Assembly: GCF_027172205.1 (NCBI RefSeq)
Contig: NC_070616.1
Location: 42,195,001 to 42,259,000, forward strand
Length of the DNA: 64,000 nucleotides
DNA from: Podarcis raffonei
Lineage: Eukaryota > Chordata > Lepidosauria > Squamata > Lacertidae
Reading direction: 5' to 3'
Below are positions 43,860-54,948 of the stretch, piece by piece (position 1 is the first letter of the stretch; every line of letters begins with the position of its first letter). Under the pieces are notes generated by a model. The model worked only from the letters and a program-made list of their open reading frames with translations. It was not told the origin of the DNA and did not search any database. A program made the translations under genes and the position numbers.

Positions 43860-44094
43860 CCATCTCATTTTATTTCCCCACTTAATCCAGATTTACCATT
43901 TCCCTGGAAAATCAAGTAAGCTTTTAAAAAAATGGGTGGCATTTTGATGGCATGCAAGTGCTGTAAAAAACTTGCTGGCATAGGGAGCACAAAGTACCCA
44001 ATGAAATGCCATGTAGAAGTAGCCACAGTCTCGCATCTGTATCCCCAAAGGAGCGTTTCCACCCGCATGGTTCAGCTGAGATCCAGCTCCAAGA

Positions 44095-44360
44095 GCCTTT
44101 TGGCAAAAAGTGAGGTTACGGGGGACCAGGTGGAGGGCCTCCTCGGCAGTGGCGCCTGCCCGGTAGAACGTCCTCCCATCAGATGCCAAACAGATAACCA
44201 ACTATACAACTTTCCAAAGGCATCTGAAGGCAGCCCTGTCTCGGGAAGTTTCTAATGTTTGATGTTTTGTTCCTTTATATTTTGTTGAAAGCCACCCAGA
44301 GTGGCTGGAGTAACATAGTCAGATGGGTGGGGTGTAAGTAATAAATCACCACCACCACCT
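44095..44360 (+). mobile_element. L2-like LINE 3' end
   Basis: aaaagtgaggttacggggga, then a frame with GSGACPVERPPIRCQ, then gccacccagagtggctggag and tcagatgggtggggtgtaag with a CAC repeat tail. Sense counterpart of 27365-27660. Confidence 0.75.
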
Positions 44361-44527
44361 TGGCCTTTCAGCAAGCACCGAAACAAAAGTACAAGAAATG
44401 TTCACTGCCAATCTAATGCCCAATTTGTTTCTACTGAGACAACTCTATGGGGGAGAAGAGAACTAAAATTGGGAGCAACAGTGTTTTCCACATTTCAGTA
44501 ATGCAGTGAATATTTAAAAATTCTCTC

Positions 44528-46024
44528 TCAGCAGCATTTTGCTGGTTGAAAGACTGGCTGCTTCTTGAGAACACAGACATTTTGGACCTAGAAGGTTTTA
44601 ATAATGTTTTTGGGTGGCATGCATATTTGTGGTACGACAAGGTTAAAGCACATAAAGCATTTAAAAACCATATTGTCAGGAAAGCCTTGTTCAATGTCTG
44701 GATAAGATACAAAGACTTACTGGAAAATAAAACCCCAAGGTGGTTGTCACCAATGGAAGCGAAGGCTCACAAAAAGCTCAATATGGAGGCCAAATGGCCG
44801 AAATATTGGGAAATATTGGAACAAGAAGGAGAGAAATTGAAATTGCAGAGTTTTGAGAAATTAAAAGATAAAGTGCGAGACTGGCTTCATTATTATCAAA
44901 TAAGAGAGGCCTATAATTTGGACAAAAAAAATTGGCTTCCAGGTGGAAAAATCAAAATTGGAAACAGAACTGTTAGATCCCAAAAATAAGATACTTTCAA
45001 GAATGTATAACTTGCTGTTAAAATGGAATACGCAGGATGAAACGGTTAAATCTGTAATGATTAAACGGGCACAAGATATTGGTCATAACATTATGTTTGC
45101 TGACTGGGAACAGTTGTGGACCACCGGTATGAAATTTACAGCATGTAATGCCTTAAGAGAGAATATTATGAAAATGATATACAGGTGGTACATGACACCA
45201 GTCAAGCTTGCAAAAATATATCATTTGCCTGATAACAAATGTTGGAAATGTAAAGAAAATGAAGGTACATTCTTTCACCTTTGGTGGACGTGCCCAAGGA
45301 TTAAGGCTTTCTGGGAGATGATCTATAATGAAATGAAAAAGGTATTTAAATATACCTTCCTGAAGAAACCAGAGGCCTTTCTTCTGGGCATAGTCAGCCA
45401 ATTGGTGCCAAAGAAGGATAGAACTTTCTTTATGTATGCAACAAGTATTGGAAGACACAAGATTTACCCACCCTGGAAGAGTGGCAGATGAAGGTGATGG
45501 ACTATATGGAATTGGCGGAAATGACTGGCAGAATCCGAGACCAGGGAGAAGAGTTGGTGGAAGAAGATTGGAAGAAATTTAAAGACTATCTGCAGAAACA
45601 CTGTAAAATTAATGAATGTTAAAATGATGTTGGATTGAAAATAAGTGGCATTAGCAACAAAGTTAATAAGAATATGCAAAAATGAATTGATAATGGATGA
45701 AAATATAGAGTTATAATATGTTAAGATATAGAGTTAAGATAAACGAAAGAGGGTAAGGATTTGCTGATTTTATTATTTAAATGGGAATACAAAAAGGGGA
45801 GGTGTGAGGAGGTCAAGGAAATAAGCTTATGAGTTTAAAGTTACAAAAAATGGATTTGTTTTTAATTCTTTTTTATCTACTCGTTTTTTGTATTTTGTAT
45901 TTTTCTTTTTCTTTCTTCTTTTTTATGTATTTTTGTATGCTTTCTTTTTTTATCTTTTTCTTTTTATATGTCTTTTTTGCATGTTTTTGTAAAATCTCAA
46001 TAAATATTTTATTAAAAAATAAAA
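44528..46024 (+). mobile_element. L1 LINE, 5' truncated, with 13-bp target duplication
   Basis: The + strand encodes the C-terminal part of L1 ORF2: KDWLLLENTDILDLEGFNNV, then WIRYKDLLENKTPRWLSPME, RDWLHYYQIREAYNLDKKNW, and in the next frame MKFTACNALRENIMKMIYRW followed by the CCHC segment CWKCKENEGTFFHLWWTCP. There are a few frame changes (near 44950 and 45480), so it is inactive. The 3' UTR ends caataaatattttattaaaa. The direct repeat TAAAAATTCTCTC at 44515-44527 and 46025-46037 defines both ends. Confidence 0.93.
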
Positions 46025-46039
46025 TAAAAATTCTCTCAA

Positions 46040-46220
46040 TTCTGGCATATCTATGCTGCAAATTTAAACCAATTTGAAACATGTTTATCTGTGTTTCTTT
46101 CAAAGAACCACAGGAATTGCAGTTTGTGAAGGGTGCTGAGATGTCTGTGGTAGAGATCCCCAAATTCCTTCTTATGATTTCCTGCTTCAGAGCCCCTTCA
46201 ACTATGCTATCTGGGAAGCT
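46040..46220. repeat. palindromic MITE-like repeat, half copy
   Basis: tatgctgcaaatttaaacca, then gaaccacaggaattgcagtt and tgtgaagggtgctgagatgt, left arm of the family. The L1 at 44528-46024 inserted close to its left edge. Confidence 0.5.
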
Positions 46221-47335
46221 TACAGTTCAACATGTCATATGGAGGTTAGGGATGGTGGTGAAATTTGGTTTTGTCTGCATTTCATTGTGAACCTGCTTCA
46301 TTTCTACTTCTTGAAGCAGTAGAAATGTACCACAGAGGGCTTTTACAAACCATTGATCCAATCCAATAAGATAACCACACCATCAAATTCCCATACGGCT
46401 TGCCTGCCAAGGTACAATTAGTTAATACTGTTGTATCTGTATATACCAGTAGCATTAATGTGGTATACTCATTTATCATATTCTCTTTGCTGCAGCTTAT
46501 CCTTAATCTTTGTAAATACAAATCTGTATCAACAGGAGATCTTCAGAGACAGCGTCCCCAGTGTGTACTCTCAGAATCACTATAAAAACAGTGTGAAGAG
46601 ATCAGCCAAATGCAGAGTGCTTAAGCAGTAAGGCAGAAATTGGCTAGAAAAAGGCAATTGTCTTGCAGTAATTGCTCACATGCTGTCCTGTAACTTTTTG
46701 TACTTTTATTTTGCAGTCAGTAGAATCATGTGGATTAGCTTTTCCTGCACTTCAGACAACAGATGGAGAGGAGCAGGAAAAGGGTTGCATGTCTGAATTC
46801 ACTCTCACCTCCCCACGAAGAAAACTACAAAATATGGACTCCTAATTTTTAGTTTCTTTAAAAATGGCACATAGCCCTTTTAAAGCTACGTGAAAGGGGA
46901 ACCAGCATAGACTTTGCATTCCAAAGCAAAATTATCAGATCGTAGTGAAGTGTAAAGAAAGAAAAAGAATGATTACACCCTGGCCACCTTTTGGCAGAAT
47001 GCAAAAAAAGTTTGCTTTCTTTGTATGCATGAACATAAAGATTTTTATTTTTGCATTTGAACTTTGGAAAAGAGAAACTGTCCCTCCTCCAGCCCCTTAG
47101 AAACCCCATATTTCAGTTTCTGAAACCCCGCCATCCGCTTCCACCGTTTTAAATCTACTTGCACTGTCTCATGTGCTAGAGACATTATTTCATAAAATAA
47201 CGCAGGCTACTGAATTCTGTACATTTATGAATTTCTTATCAACTACCAAATCATGAAATCCGTTCCTAGGGTCAAGGAGGGGGTCTATGTCTTTCCATCA
47301 CCCATCTCCAAATACACAGGATATGTGTTTCTACA
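46221..47335. other. intergenic, nothing recognised
   Basis: Unique AT-rich sequence without coding signal or a repeat I can name. Confidence 0.4.
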
Positions 47336-47359
47336 TATAACGTGCATTATAACATAGCA

Positions 47360-47600
47360 CTGGGGCCTGCAAATGGTACCCACGGATACCATCAGACGAC
47401 TTTTCCAAGCCCAACAGGAGCCACTGCCACTCCCAATTTATATTTTTTTATTTGTCAGGAAGGGATCTGTTTTGTGGCCGTGTTTTATTTGTTGGGGGGG
47501 TGTTCTACCGGCTGCTGTGGGTGGGGAATCTCAGCGATCACCAAATTTTCTTCTGTAAAACAATTGTTTTGTGGTGCTTCCACATGCAGAAAAAAGATAA
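47360..47600. mobile_element. hAT-like non-autonomous element fragment
   Basis: ggcctgcaaatggtacccac, a T-rich middle and gttttgtggtgcttccacat match the reverse complement of 24565-24885 in order. Confidence 0.45.
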
Positions 47601-47735
47601 GAGCCGCTTTGCACATCCATCTGTGATGCCAGAGTCAACAGGTATGCAGAAGATGTACCTCTGAACACGTATTTGTGTGCTTACAACACATTTTAAGGTA
47701 CATGTCTTCACTTTGATGTGAGTACCAGGTTTGTA

Positions 47736-47880
47736 CAGGTGAAACTCGAAAAATTAGAATATCGTGGAAAAGTTCATTTATTTCAGTAATTCAACTTAAA
47801 AGGTGAAACTAATATATAAGATAGACTCATGATATGCAAAGCGAGATAAGTCAAGCCTTTATTTGTTATAATTGTGATGA
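47736..47880. mobile_element. terminal inverted repeat of a Tc1-like transposon
   Basis: After TA, the sequence runs caggtgaaactcgaaaaatt, agaatatcgtggaaaagttc, atttatttcagtaattcaac and aggtgaaactaatatataag. From memory this is the long terminus of a Tc1-like family found in fishes, frogs and lizards. Only one end is present; it is cut off where a SINE begins near 47880. No transposase is left. Confidence 0.7.
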
Positions 47881-47881
47881 T

Positions 47882-48075
47882 CAGAGGACACCCAGGTTTA
47901 AATCCCACCCCGTCCCCAGCCATGAAGCTCACAGAGTTATTTTGGGTCAGTCATTCACTGAGCCTGCTCTACCGCACAGGGATGTGGGGGAAATAAAATG
48001 AAGGAACAGAACCATGTAACACCGCCCTGGGATCCTTGGAGGTAGGTGGGATAAAATATAATTAACATATTGCAG
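47882..48075 (+). mobile_element. tRNA-derived SINE (second type)
   Basis: cacccaggtttaaatcccac (box-B-like), ccatgaagctcacagagtta, ttttgggtcagtcattcact, gcctgctctaccgcacaggg and atccttggaggtaggtggga follow the same order as 61150-61330. Head truncated by the Tc1-like junction. Confidence 0.65.
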
Positions 48076-50963
48076 AATTCTGCCCCACAGACAACTTAAG
48101 TTCCTAGTTACCATTTACCCCCCCCCAAAAAAATCAAACACAAAATGCATGCATATGGAAATCAGATCAAATACTTTTATTTCTTAAGCTCCAGTGTTTT
48201 AACTGTAGCAGCATTTCTCAGAAAAACAACTTTCTCCCCTGTTAAATATATACATATACATATATGTAGAAACATTCTTTTAAAAAGTAGACATTGGTAA
48301 ATACATAAAAAGGCAATTTTAGAAGAACAAAATATCAATTTTTAAAAATCCACCCTTGTTTTTTAAAAAATAAATGTGCGTTTATAGCATGCAAAGCAGC
48401 AATGTGTGCACTTGTCTGCTTTGTTTCTTAAAGACCTTTCAAAAAACTTTAGCTGCTAGAATATTTTAATTTCTTAAGCCAAGCCAAGACATGGCATAGC
48501 TGAAGATGGCTTTAGAGCAGAGGCGGGGAGCGAGTCACACCCCCCAGATGTCATCGGGCTCCCCTTGCCCATCAGCCTCAGCCACCATTAGCAATGGTCA
48601 GGAATGATGGCAGGTGTAGTCTGTAATCCCTGGAGAACACATTTCCTACTCTGTTTTAGAAGGGAGCTCCAGTCCCAGCCACTGGTCATTAATGAGTATT
48701 CAGATTTGTTTGTTTTTTAAAAAATGAAGACTGCACTCAGAGAGCATCCCCTGGTGGCTATCAGAATCTTCCCCAGCTGCTTCACAGATTAGCTTCTGAG
48801 AAGCCAGCCAAGTTCATGGTGACATCCTAGCCTCTGATCTAGATTGCAAGGAAATCAATTCAAATAGGCATCAAGGGAGACCAGTCTTTAAATGTAAGCC
48901 TGACCCCAATTGTGTGCACAGTGGTTGGTGAGGTTTAAAGCAGAAAACATGATGACGAGGCTGCCCTCCCCATTCTACCCAACACACACACCTTCTTACA
49001 GAATTACAATCTGGCTAGGGAAAATGACCTCAGGGCTGGAACATAGCCAGAAGGATGGTCCAGCAAGCCTCTTTTGTATTTTGAATCATATTCCCAACAG
49101 AATAAAAAATACTAGCCAGCAGAGTTTTGGGCTGGGTCAGTTATATTTGGTTGATTTTAGACTGTTACTGTCCTTAAGGTCACAGGCATGTATTAACGGC
49201 AGCAGCATAAGGGACACGGCTACAGATCTCCCTCCCGCAGCAACTTCTGTCTTCTCATGCATGCATTCTGCAACATTAGCAAGCACAGATGCTGCTGTGA
49301 ACTGGATCCCTGATTGGCTAGCTTGTGCTGCTTCTTTTTCAGTCACACCACTAGTCAATGTGTGAGCTGATTCCAAACTGCTTTTCCCAGAGGCCTATTT
49401 TCCAACTCGACTGGGAGACTGCTTCACACTTTCTTGTGATAGAGGGTTTTGTGCATAAAATGTTTTAAAATGTGCAGTGATTAAGCAGGCATGTGGCATA
49501 ACCAACATGCTACAGACCCTTGCAGCATGTTCCTGTAGCGGAAGACTTGTGGTTATCCACCAGTCGCTTGGGCAAAAGCAACTCTGATCTACGAATAGAA
49601 AGTTGGGTCCAATTCAAAAAAAGCTATGTCACTAGTTCTGTGCACAGTTCATCCAAGGCAAGCCCTGTCCAAACATACACATCCAACAAATTTCTGGAAA
49701 GGAGGGATTTTCAAAAGCAGCTTGTAGTAAGGCATTGAGCAGGGCGGGTGAGGGTGCATCCCTACTATTCAAAGGGGGAAACAATTGGCCATGAATACTT
49801 GCCCTAGTCCTGAGCATTCTGCTGAACCCATGTCTGGGTTGTAGCACTTCAGAATGTAAGAGGGAGGTTTACACTATATATCAAGTGTGATGGAACCTCC
49901 AGATGTTGTTGCACTAAAACTCCCATCATCCCCATCTAGAATGGGCCCTGGTTGAGTTAACAGGAGCGGGAGTCCAATATCTGGAGGGCCACAGGTTCCC
50001 CACCTGTGTCCGTACAAAAATTCTATTGGCAAAGAAATCTAGACTGTACGGGAACCTAGCCTAGTCTTCTGCCTGACATGCTGGGACAGGTGTAGAAATC
50101 AATTTTAAATTTCAGTCCTCAAGACCAAGGTTATTGCTAAACTCTCCTCTGGTTTGTATGACACTCTGGAATGTCTTTTCCCTCTACATTCCAAAGGCTG
50201 AAAATGCTACATACACACTGTTAAGAGAATGAAAAATAATCCCATTGATTTTGCAACCTAATGTCCATTTTCAGTTGAAGAAACAGGCAACTAGCCATGA
50301 TGCACACACATTCGTCTTCCAGCAGTAGCTGCTATAATAATTCTGTTTTCCCCAGTCAAGTAATGCACTAACCCTGCTTTTAGCCAACGTGCCTCTAGCT
50401 CTCATACATCTCCAAAAAGGCAACAGCAAAGATTATTCCCCAACAATAGGAAGTTACTCAAGGGCCAAGTTACTAAATGTATGCTGGGACTGCTGTCTGC
50501 ATTTATATCCAAGTGAACAGTGCCTGTATTCAGAAGGGCAATGAAAATCAGCATGCAAGTACATTGCAGAAGAACATTTGACTGAAGGTATTGAGTGGTA
50601 CCTTTAAAAAAATCCTTCAGCTTCCTGGAAATCATTCAGTGAGAAGTATTATCAGAATGGTTTTAAAACTTAGGGCAAGCTTGACAACAAATTCAATATT
50701 TACTCGGGGTAGAAGCATTGTAATTAATGGACATGTTTAGCTTAGGTTCATTAATTTCAATGGGTCTACTCTGTGTAGGATACAGTGGAATACCACCCAA
50801 AACCTCCTTCTGCTCCAAACATATATGCTAAGAAAGCTGAGAAGCAAGAGACACACGATTTTGAAAATGCTTAAGTAGTGATTCAAGAGGTGTTTTACAA
50901 ATTCACCTGTGCACAATCAATATTTGACCACCAGGAACAGAATCCTCTTTTTGCCAGGGAATA

Positions 50964-50966
<3 letters not shown>

Positions 50967-50994
<28 letters not shown>
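50967..50994. repeat. (AC)n microsatellite
   Basis: Fourteen AC units. Confidence 0.9.
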
Positions 50995-50999
<5 letters not shown>

Positions 51000-52127
51000 A
51001 GAGAAACCCGCCTAAATCAAAATAAATGCCACAGCAGGGTGAGGGGAGATCAAAATTTGTCTGATATAACCATCAAATGGCAGGAGGCTTTGGGACTGGT
51101 TATCCCTCCACAGGAAGACCTTAGGACACCTTCAGAATGCAGATGATCATCCCTGTCAAGTAAAGGGCAATTCCAGGTGTAGTGCTTTGGCCAGTGATCA
51201 CGGCAAGTTCTAGGGCAAACCTCCGTGTTACACCCAACCCTGAAGACAAGCCTTGTGTCAGTTACTCCCCGGCTGCCCATCCCAGGAGGAACACTTCCCC
51301 CAAGTGGTGAGATCATGCGCCTGTGCTGTGTGGACATACAATCACAACATGGTAAAGGTGACCCTACTGACCATGTCAGGATGAGGTGGGGAGATGGAGG
51401 GGAAATTTACATGGGGTGCTCTTTCAAGAACCAGCCCCATATCACGCACACCCTGTAGTTCTGCCACAAATATATTATAAACAGTGCTTTTCGTGACAGT
51501 ACTGACCAGTATCACATTTTTTCCCCTGCCCATGGTAGCCATTTTGTACTGAAACTCATGGTTCTTTTTAAAGATATGAGTACCGGCACCTTTTGGGTCT
51601 TTTCTGCACTCTCCCCCCCCCCCCCGCAAAAAAGCACTGATTAGAAAGATTTGGGATGGCAGCAAAAGGTAGCAGCCAATATGCAAATGAGCAGCAGCAG
51701 CTCTAAGCCCACCATAACCCACCAAAGAAAGAAAAGGAACCTCTGAGGTATTTTTGTTTCACTTCTCGCTGCTGAGGAAGCAGACTGGAATAATCTGAAG
51801 CAGTTGTGCATTAGTATTTATAATTAAAGTGATCAGGCTGAGCTTTGGCACTTTCAAGCACAAAAGCAACCATCTACAACCCCTAGACTTGGAGCAGCCT
51901 TCATCCTCATGGCGCCCGCCAGGTGTATGGAACTACCATTCCCATCAGGCTGATCTGCAGCCAGTCCACCAAGTGCATTGAGATTACTATGAAATAGCTG
52001 CTGTTTATAAATAACTATTATTTATAAAGTGTATAGACCCAGGCACTTTGGAAGAGGCAGCCCGTTACAATTATTTCTTATATATTGTTCAGTTAAATCC
52101 CAACAGGATTTCTTCTTCTTTTTTAAG

Positions 52128-52636
52128 TACCGTATTGACCCAAATATAAGCCGCACCTGCAAATAAGCCACACCTATAAAATTCAAAGGGGTAAAAGAAG
52201 AAAAGACAATACCCGAATATAAGCCACTCCCTTAAAATTCTGCAGGCACTCACACCTGTAAAAGGCAAATGTAGAAGAAAATCCTACGGGTACCATTCCC
52301 CCACGCTCCGGGGGTGCTTCCTGGGGGGGAGCTGTGCTGCTTTGCCGGCAGCCTCCCCCCCATCCCCCTGACGCCTTGGGGGAGGCGTGGGAGCCACAGT
52401 CGGGATGGGTACCATTGTCCCACACCCCCAACAGCCCTCGTGCTGGCATCTGGGGGGGGCGCTCTCTCCATTCTGGCCCTGGAAGGCAAGGCAGGGCTAC
52501 GGACCTAGCACAGCTGTTTCAGCAGTGATGTCGTAAAAACCAACTTCTGTAAGGTTGCGAATTTAAGCCACACTTTAACTTTTCATGGTTGGAATTGGGG
52601 GGGGGGAGTGTGGCTTATATTCGGGCAAATACGGTA
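52128..52636. mobile_element. non-autonomous DNA transposon with 24-bp inverted ends
   Basis: Left end accgtattgacccaaatata and right end, reverse complemented, accgtatttgcccgaatata match nearly perfectly and continue agcc. TA flanks both sides, consistent with a Tc1/mariner-type target. The sub-terminal repeats of aataagccacac-type motifs also point inward. The GC-rich middle (52290-52500) has no transposase. Confidence 0.8.
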
Positions 52637-52719
52637 TCTTGCTTTAGAATTCTACATTTCCCACATACAGGGATGTGTAGCACACAACAAACAGGACCAT
52701 CCAGTTGCAATCCTGATTT

Positions 52720-52720
52720 G

Positions 52721-52750
<30 letters not shown>
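52720..52750. repeat. (TA)n microsatellite
   Basis: About fourteen TA units just before the Tigger-like MITE. Confidence 0.9.
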
Positions 52751-52756
<6 letters not shown>

Positions 52757-52762
52757 AAAATA

Positions 52763-53002
52763 CAGTGGTACCTCGAGTTACAAACGCCTCAGGTTACAAA
52801 TGCTTCATGTTATAAACTCCGCTCACCTGGAAGAGTTACCTCGAGTTGAGAACTTTGCCCCAGGATGAGAACGGAAATCGTGTGCCAGCGGCGCAGCGGC
52901 AGCAAGAGGCCCCTTAGCAAAAGGACGCCTCTAGTTAAGAACAGTTTCAGGTCAAGAACGGACCTCCGGAATGAAGTAAGTTCGTAACTAGAGGTACCAC
53001 TG
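52763..53002. mobile_element. Tigger-like (TcMar) MITE
   Basis: Begins CAGTGGTACCTCGAGTTA and ends TAACTAGAGGTACCACTG, with TA on both sides (52761-52762, 53003-53004). 240 bp, no transposase. Several internal repeats of the motif gagtta/aagaac are typical of this family. Confidence 0.92.
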
Positions 53003-53398
53003 TAAACTGTACTCTTTGTATGGACAAAACGTTACTGGGACAGCACAAAAGTTGTACATGTTCATAAAAAAGCTGACACAAAGCTATCACAAGTGCTAGA
53101 ACTAACTCTACATACCTTCATTTGTACAGGCCAGAGGGCCAAGAGCAACATCACCGCTCTCTCTTTTTTTGGGGGGGGGAGAGTGAAGTTTGTCTCTGCC
53201 TCTGCAAAGGCTTTTTGGTTCAGAGGCATTATAACTGTACCGCAACAAAGAGCTGCCTTTTCTTGTCAGTCTTTTTTGCCTTTTCCTTTTTAAAAAACAA
53301 CAACAAAAACTAAGAAGTGATTCAAGGCAAGTTTTCCTAAGGAAATGTAAACTGATGCCCCACCCCTCAGCACACTTGCAGGAGTGAAATTTGCAAAA

Positions 53399-53421
53399 AC
53401 ACACACACACACACACACACA
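53399..53421. repeat. (CA)n microsatellite
   Basis: Eleven CA units. Confidence 0.9.
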
Positions 53422-54245
53422 GCTGCAAAAAGTCTCGGACAGGCACAGGGGTCTTAGTGGGGGAAAGTCACACAACACCTGTTCAGAAACTGAGATGCAA
53501 TTTGGTTTTAAAGTACCATCAGAGGCATTTAAGGGTTTGCTAAAACATAGTTTTATGCAAAACTACGTACTCTTGGTCTTCTACTCGGTATAAGTCAAAA
53601 CTGGTTGAAGTTTCCAGAAGTGCCTACCGATCCCAATACATTAAAAGGGAAATGACTCACATAAGGCAGTTTCTTAAGATTTCAAAGTCCTACGCCTCTT
53701 TGAGTATCCAGTTTCAGAAGAATTTAAGGAGCTGTTTAAGGATTGATAATTCTTTACCACTATGACACTGTACAACAAGTGATGATTAAAGCCATTCTGG
53801 TTTAGGAGGGGTGGGGATAATGCTATTCACAATTTTTCAAAATAGTGCAGAAGCCTCTTCTGACACACACACAAAAAGAACTCTTGTTCAACTGTTAAAA
53901 CTCTTAAAAGCCACCCAACTCAGTGATATAGAAAAATAAAAGGATAAACATTATCCATCAATTTATATCGCATAATTTCTCTATATAGAACTTTGTTCAG
54001 CTAAAAGGCTCAATCTTTTACATTTTCAAAGAGGGGAAAGTCCAATCCACAAGAACTCTCTTTGCCCCTTGCCCCCAGGGGCAGCCCTCAAAAGCATTTC
54101 AAGCCTTGTAGAACCCTGTACAAACTGGTCACAGTTATAAACTCCAAATAAAACTATAAATACTTGTTCAAGCCAAACAATCCTTGCACAATATGGTTTA
54201 ACAAAAGCAGGGGGGAAGGTACAGAATCAATTTCTCTGGCATCTA

Positions 54246-54249
<4 letters not shown>

Positions 54250-54295
<46 letters not shown>
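54250..54295. repeat. (AC)n microsatellite in presumed SLC25A37 3' UTR
   Basis: Twenty-three AC units, 133 bp downstream of the mitoferrin-1 stop codon on the transcript strand, where it reads as GU repeats. Confidence 0.95.
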
Positions 54296-54296
<1 letters not shown>

Positions 54297-54427
54297 CAGT
54301 CCCCAGGGGTGAATCTACCAGAAACCTTTACACAGTCACATAAAGAGCCCTGGAGAATTCCAGCACCCCCACAAAGGGACTCTGCCGTCTCAGAGGTTCT
54401 GGGTTGCAGCTGCAGCACCAGGACATG

Positions 54428-54948
54428 TCAGCACGGCGTCCCTTTCTCCAGTTCACGCTTTGTAAGTGCATATTTGAAGAATTCATACACAGACCAGGAA
54501 ATGGCAGTTGAAGGCATCTGGTATATCACTCTTGCCTGGACCCCCTTAAAATACCCAGCGATGCCCCCCAGCTGGTACACTGTCCTAAAGGCATTGGCCA
54601 TTCCAGAGAGATGTCCGCTAACGTTCACAGAACTCAACACCATGTTCTCTTGCGTGTTGAGGAGAGTCTTGCAGACGTCCAGGGGTGTCGTGGCGGCAGC
54701 CGCCACAGCCCCAGCCACAGCCCCCGATATGATGTGCGTACTTGGATTGTACTGTCGGCAGGGGTTGATCTGCTCCTGCATGAACTCATAGGTCATGAAG
54801 TGAATGGCTTGGAAGGGGATGTTCATGGTGAGCTGGGTGCTGTAGCTCCGGTAGAAGGCACCCATCCCCTCCGTCCGATGCACCGTCCGGATGCACTCCA
54901 GGACCGTCTTGTACGGAGAGTTGTACATCTGCATGCGCTGCTTCACCA
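54428..54948 (-). CDS. SLC25A37: SLC25A37 exon 4 (coding part, terminal)
   Basis: Begins after the acceptor ctgagccag| with TGGTGAAGCAG, completing a Val codon begun by the last G of exon 3, and ends at TGA (54428-54430 on the + coordinates). It encodes most of carrier repeat 2 and all of repeat 3. The open frame continues upstream into intron sequence (to 55027), but that part is not carrier-like. Confidence 0.96.

Larger units (their letters stand above)
48150..54427 (-). other. possible long 3' UTR region of SLC25A37
   Basis: This 6.3-kb stretch downstream of the mitoferrin-1 stop is poorer in retroposons than the rest of the window. By eye, the first canonical minus-strand AATAAA after the stop is at 48176-48181. 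The 3' UTR may therefore be long, or end earlier at a variant signal. It contains foldback repeats (48540-48655, 49890-50005), CA repeats (50967-50994, 53399-53421, 54250-54295), a TIR element (52128-52636) and a Tigger-like MITE (52763-53002). Confidence 0.25.
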
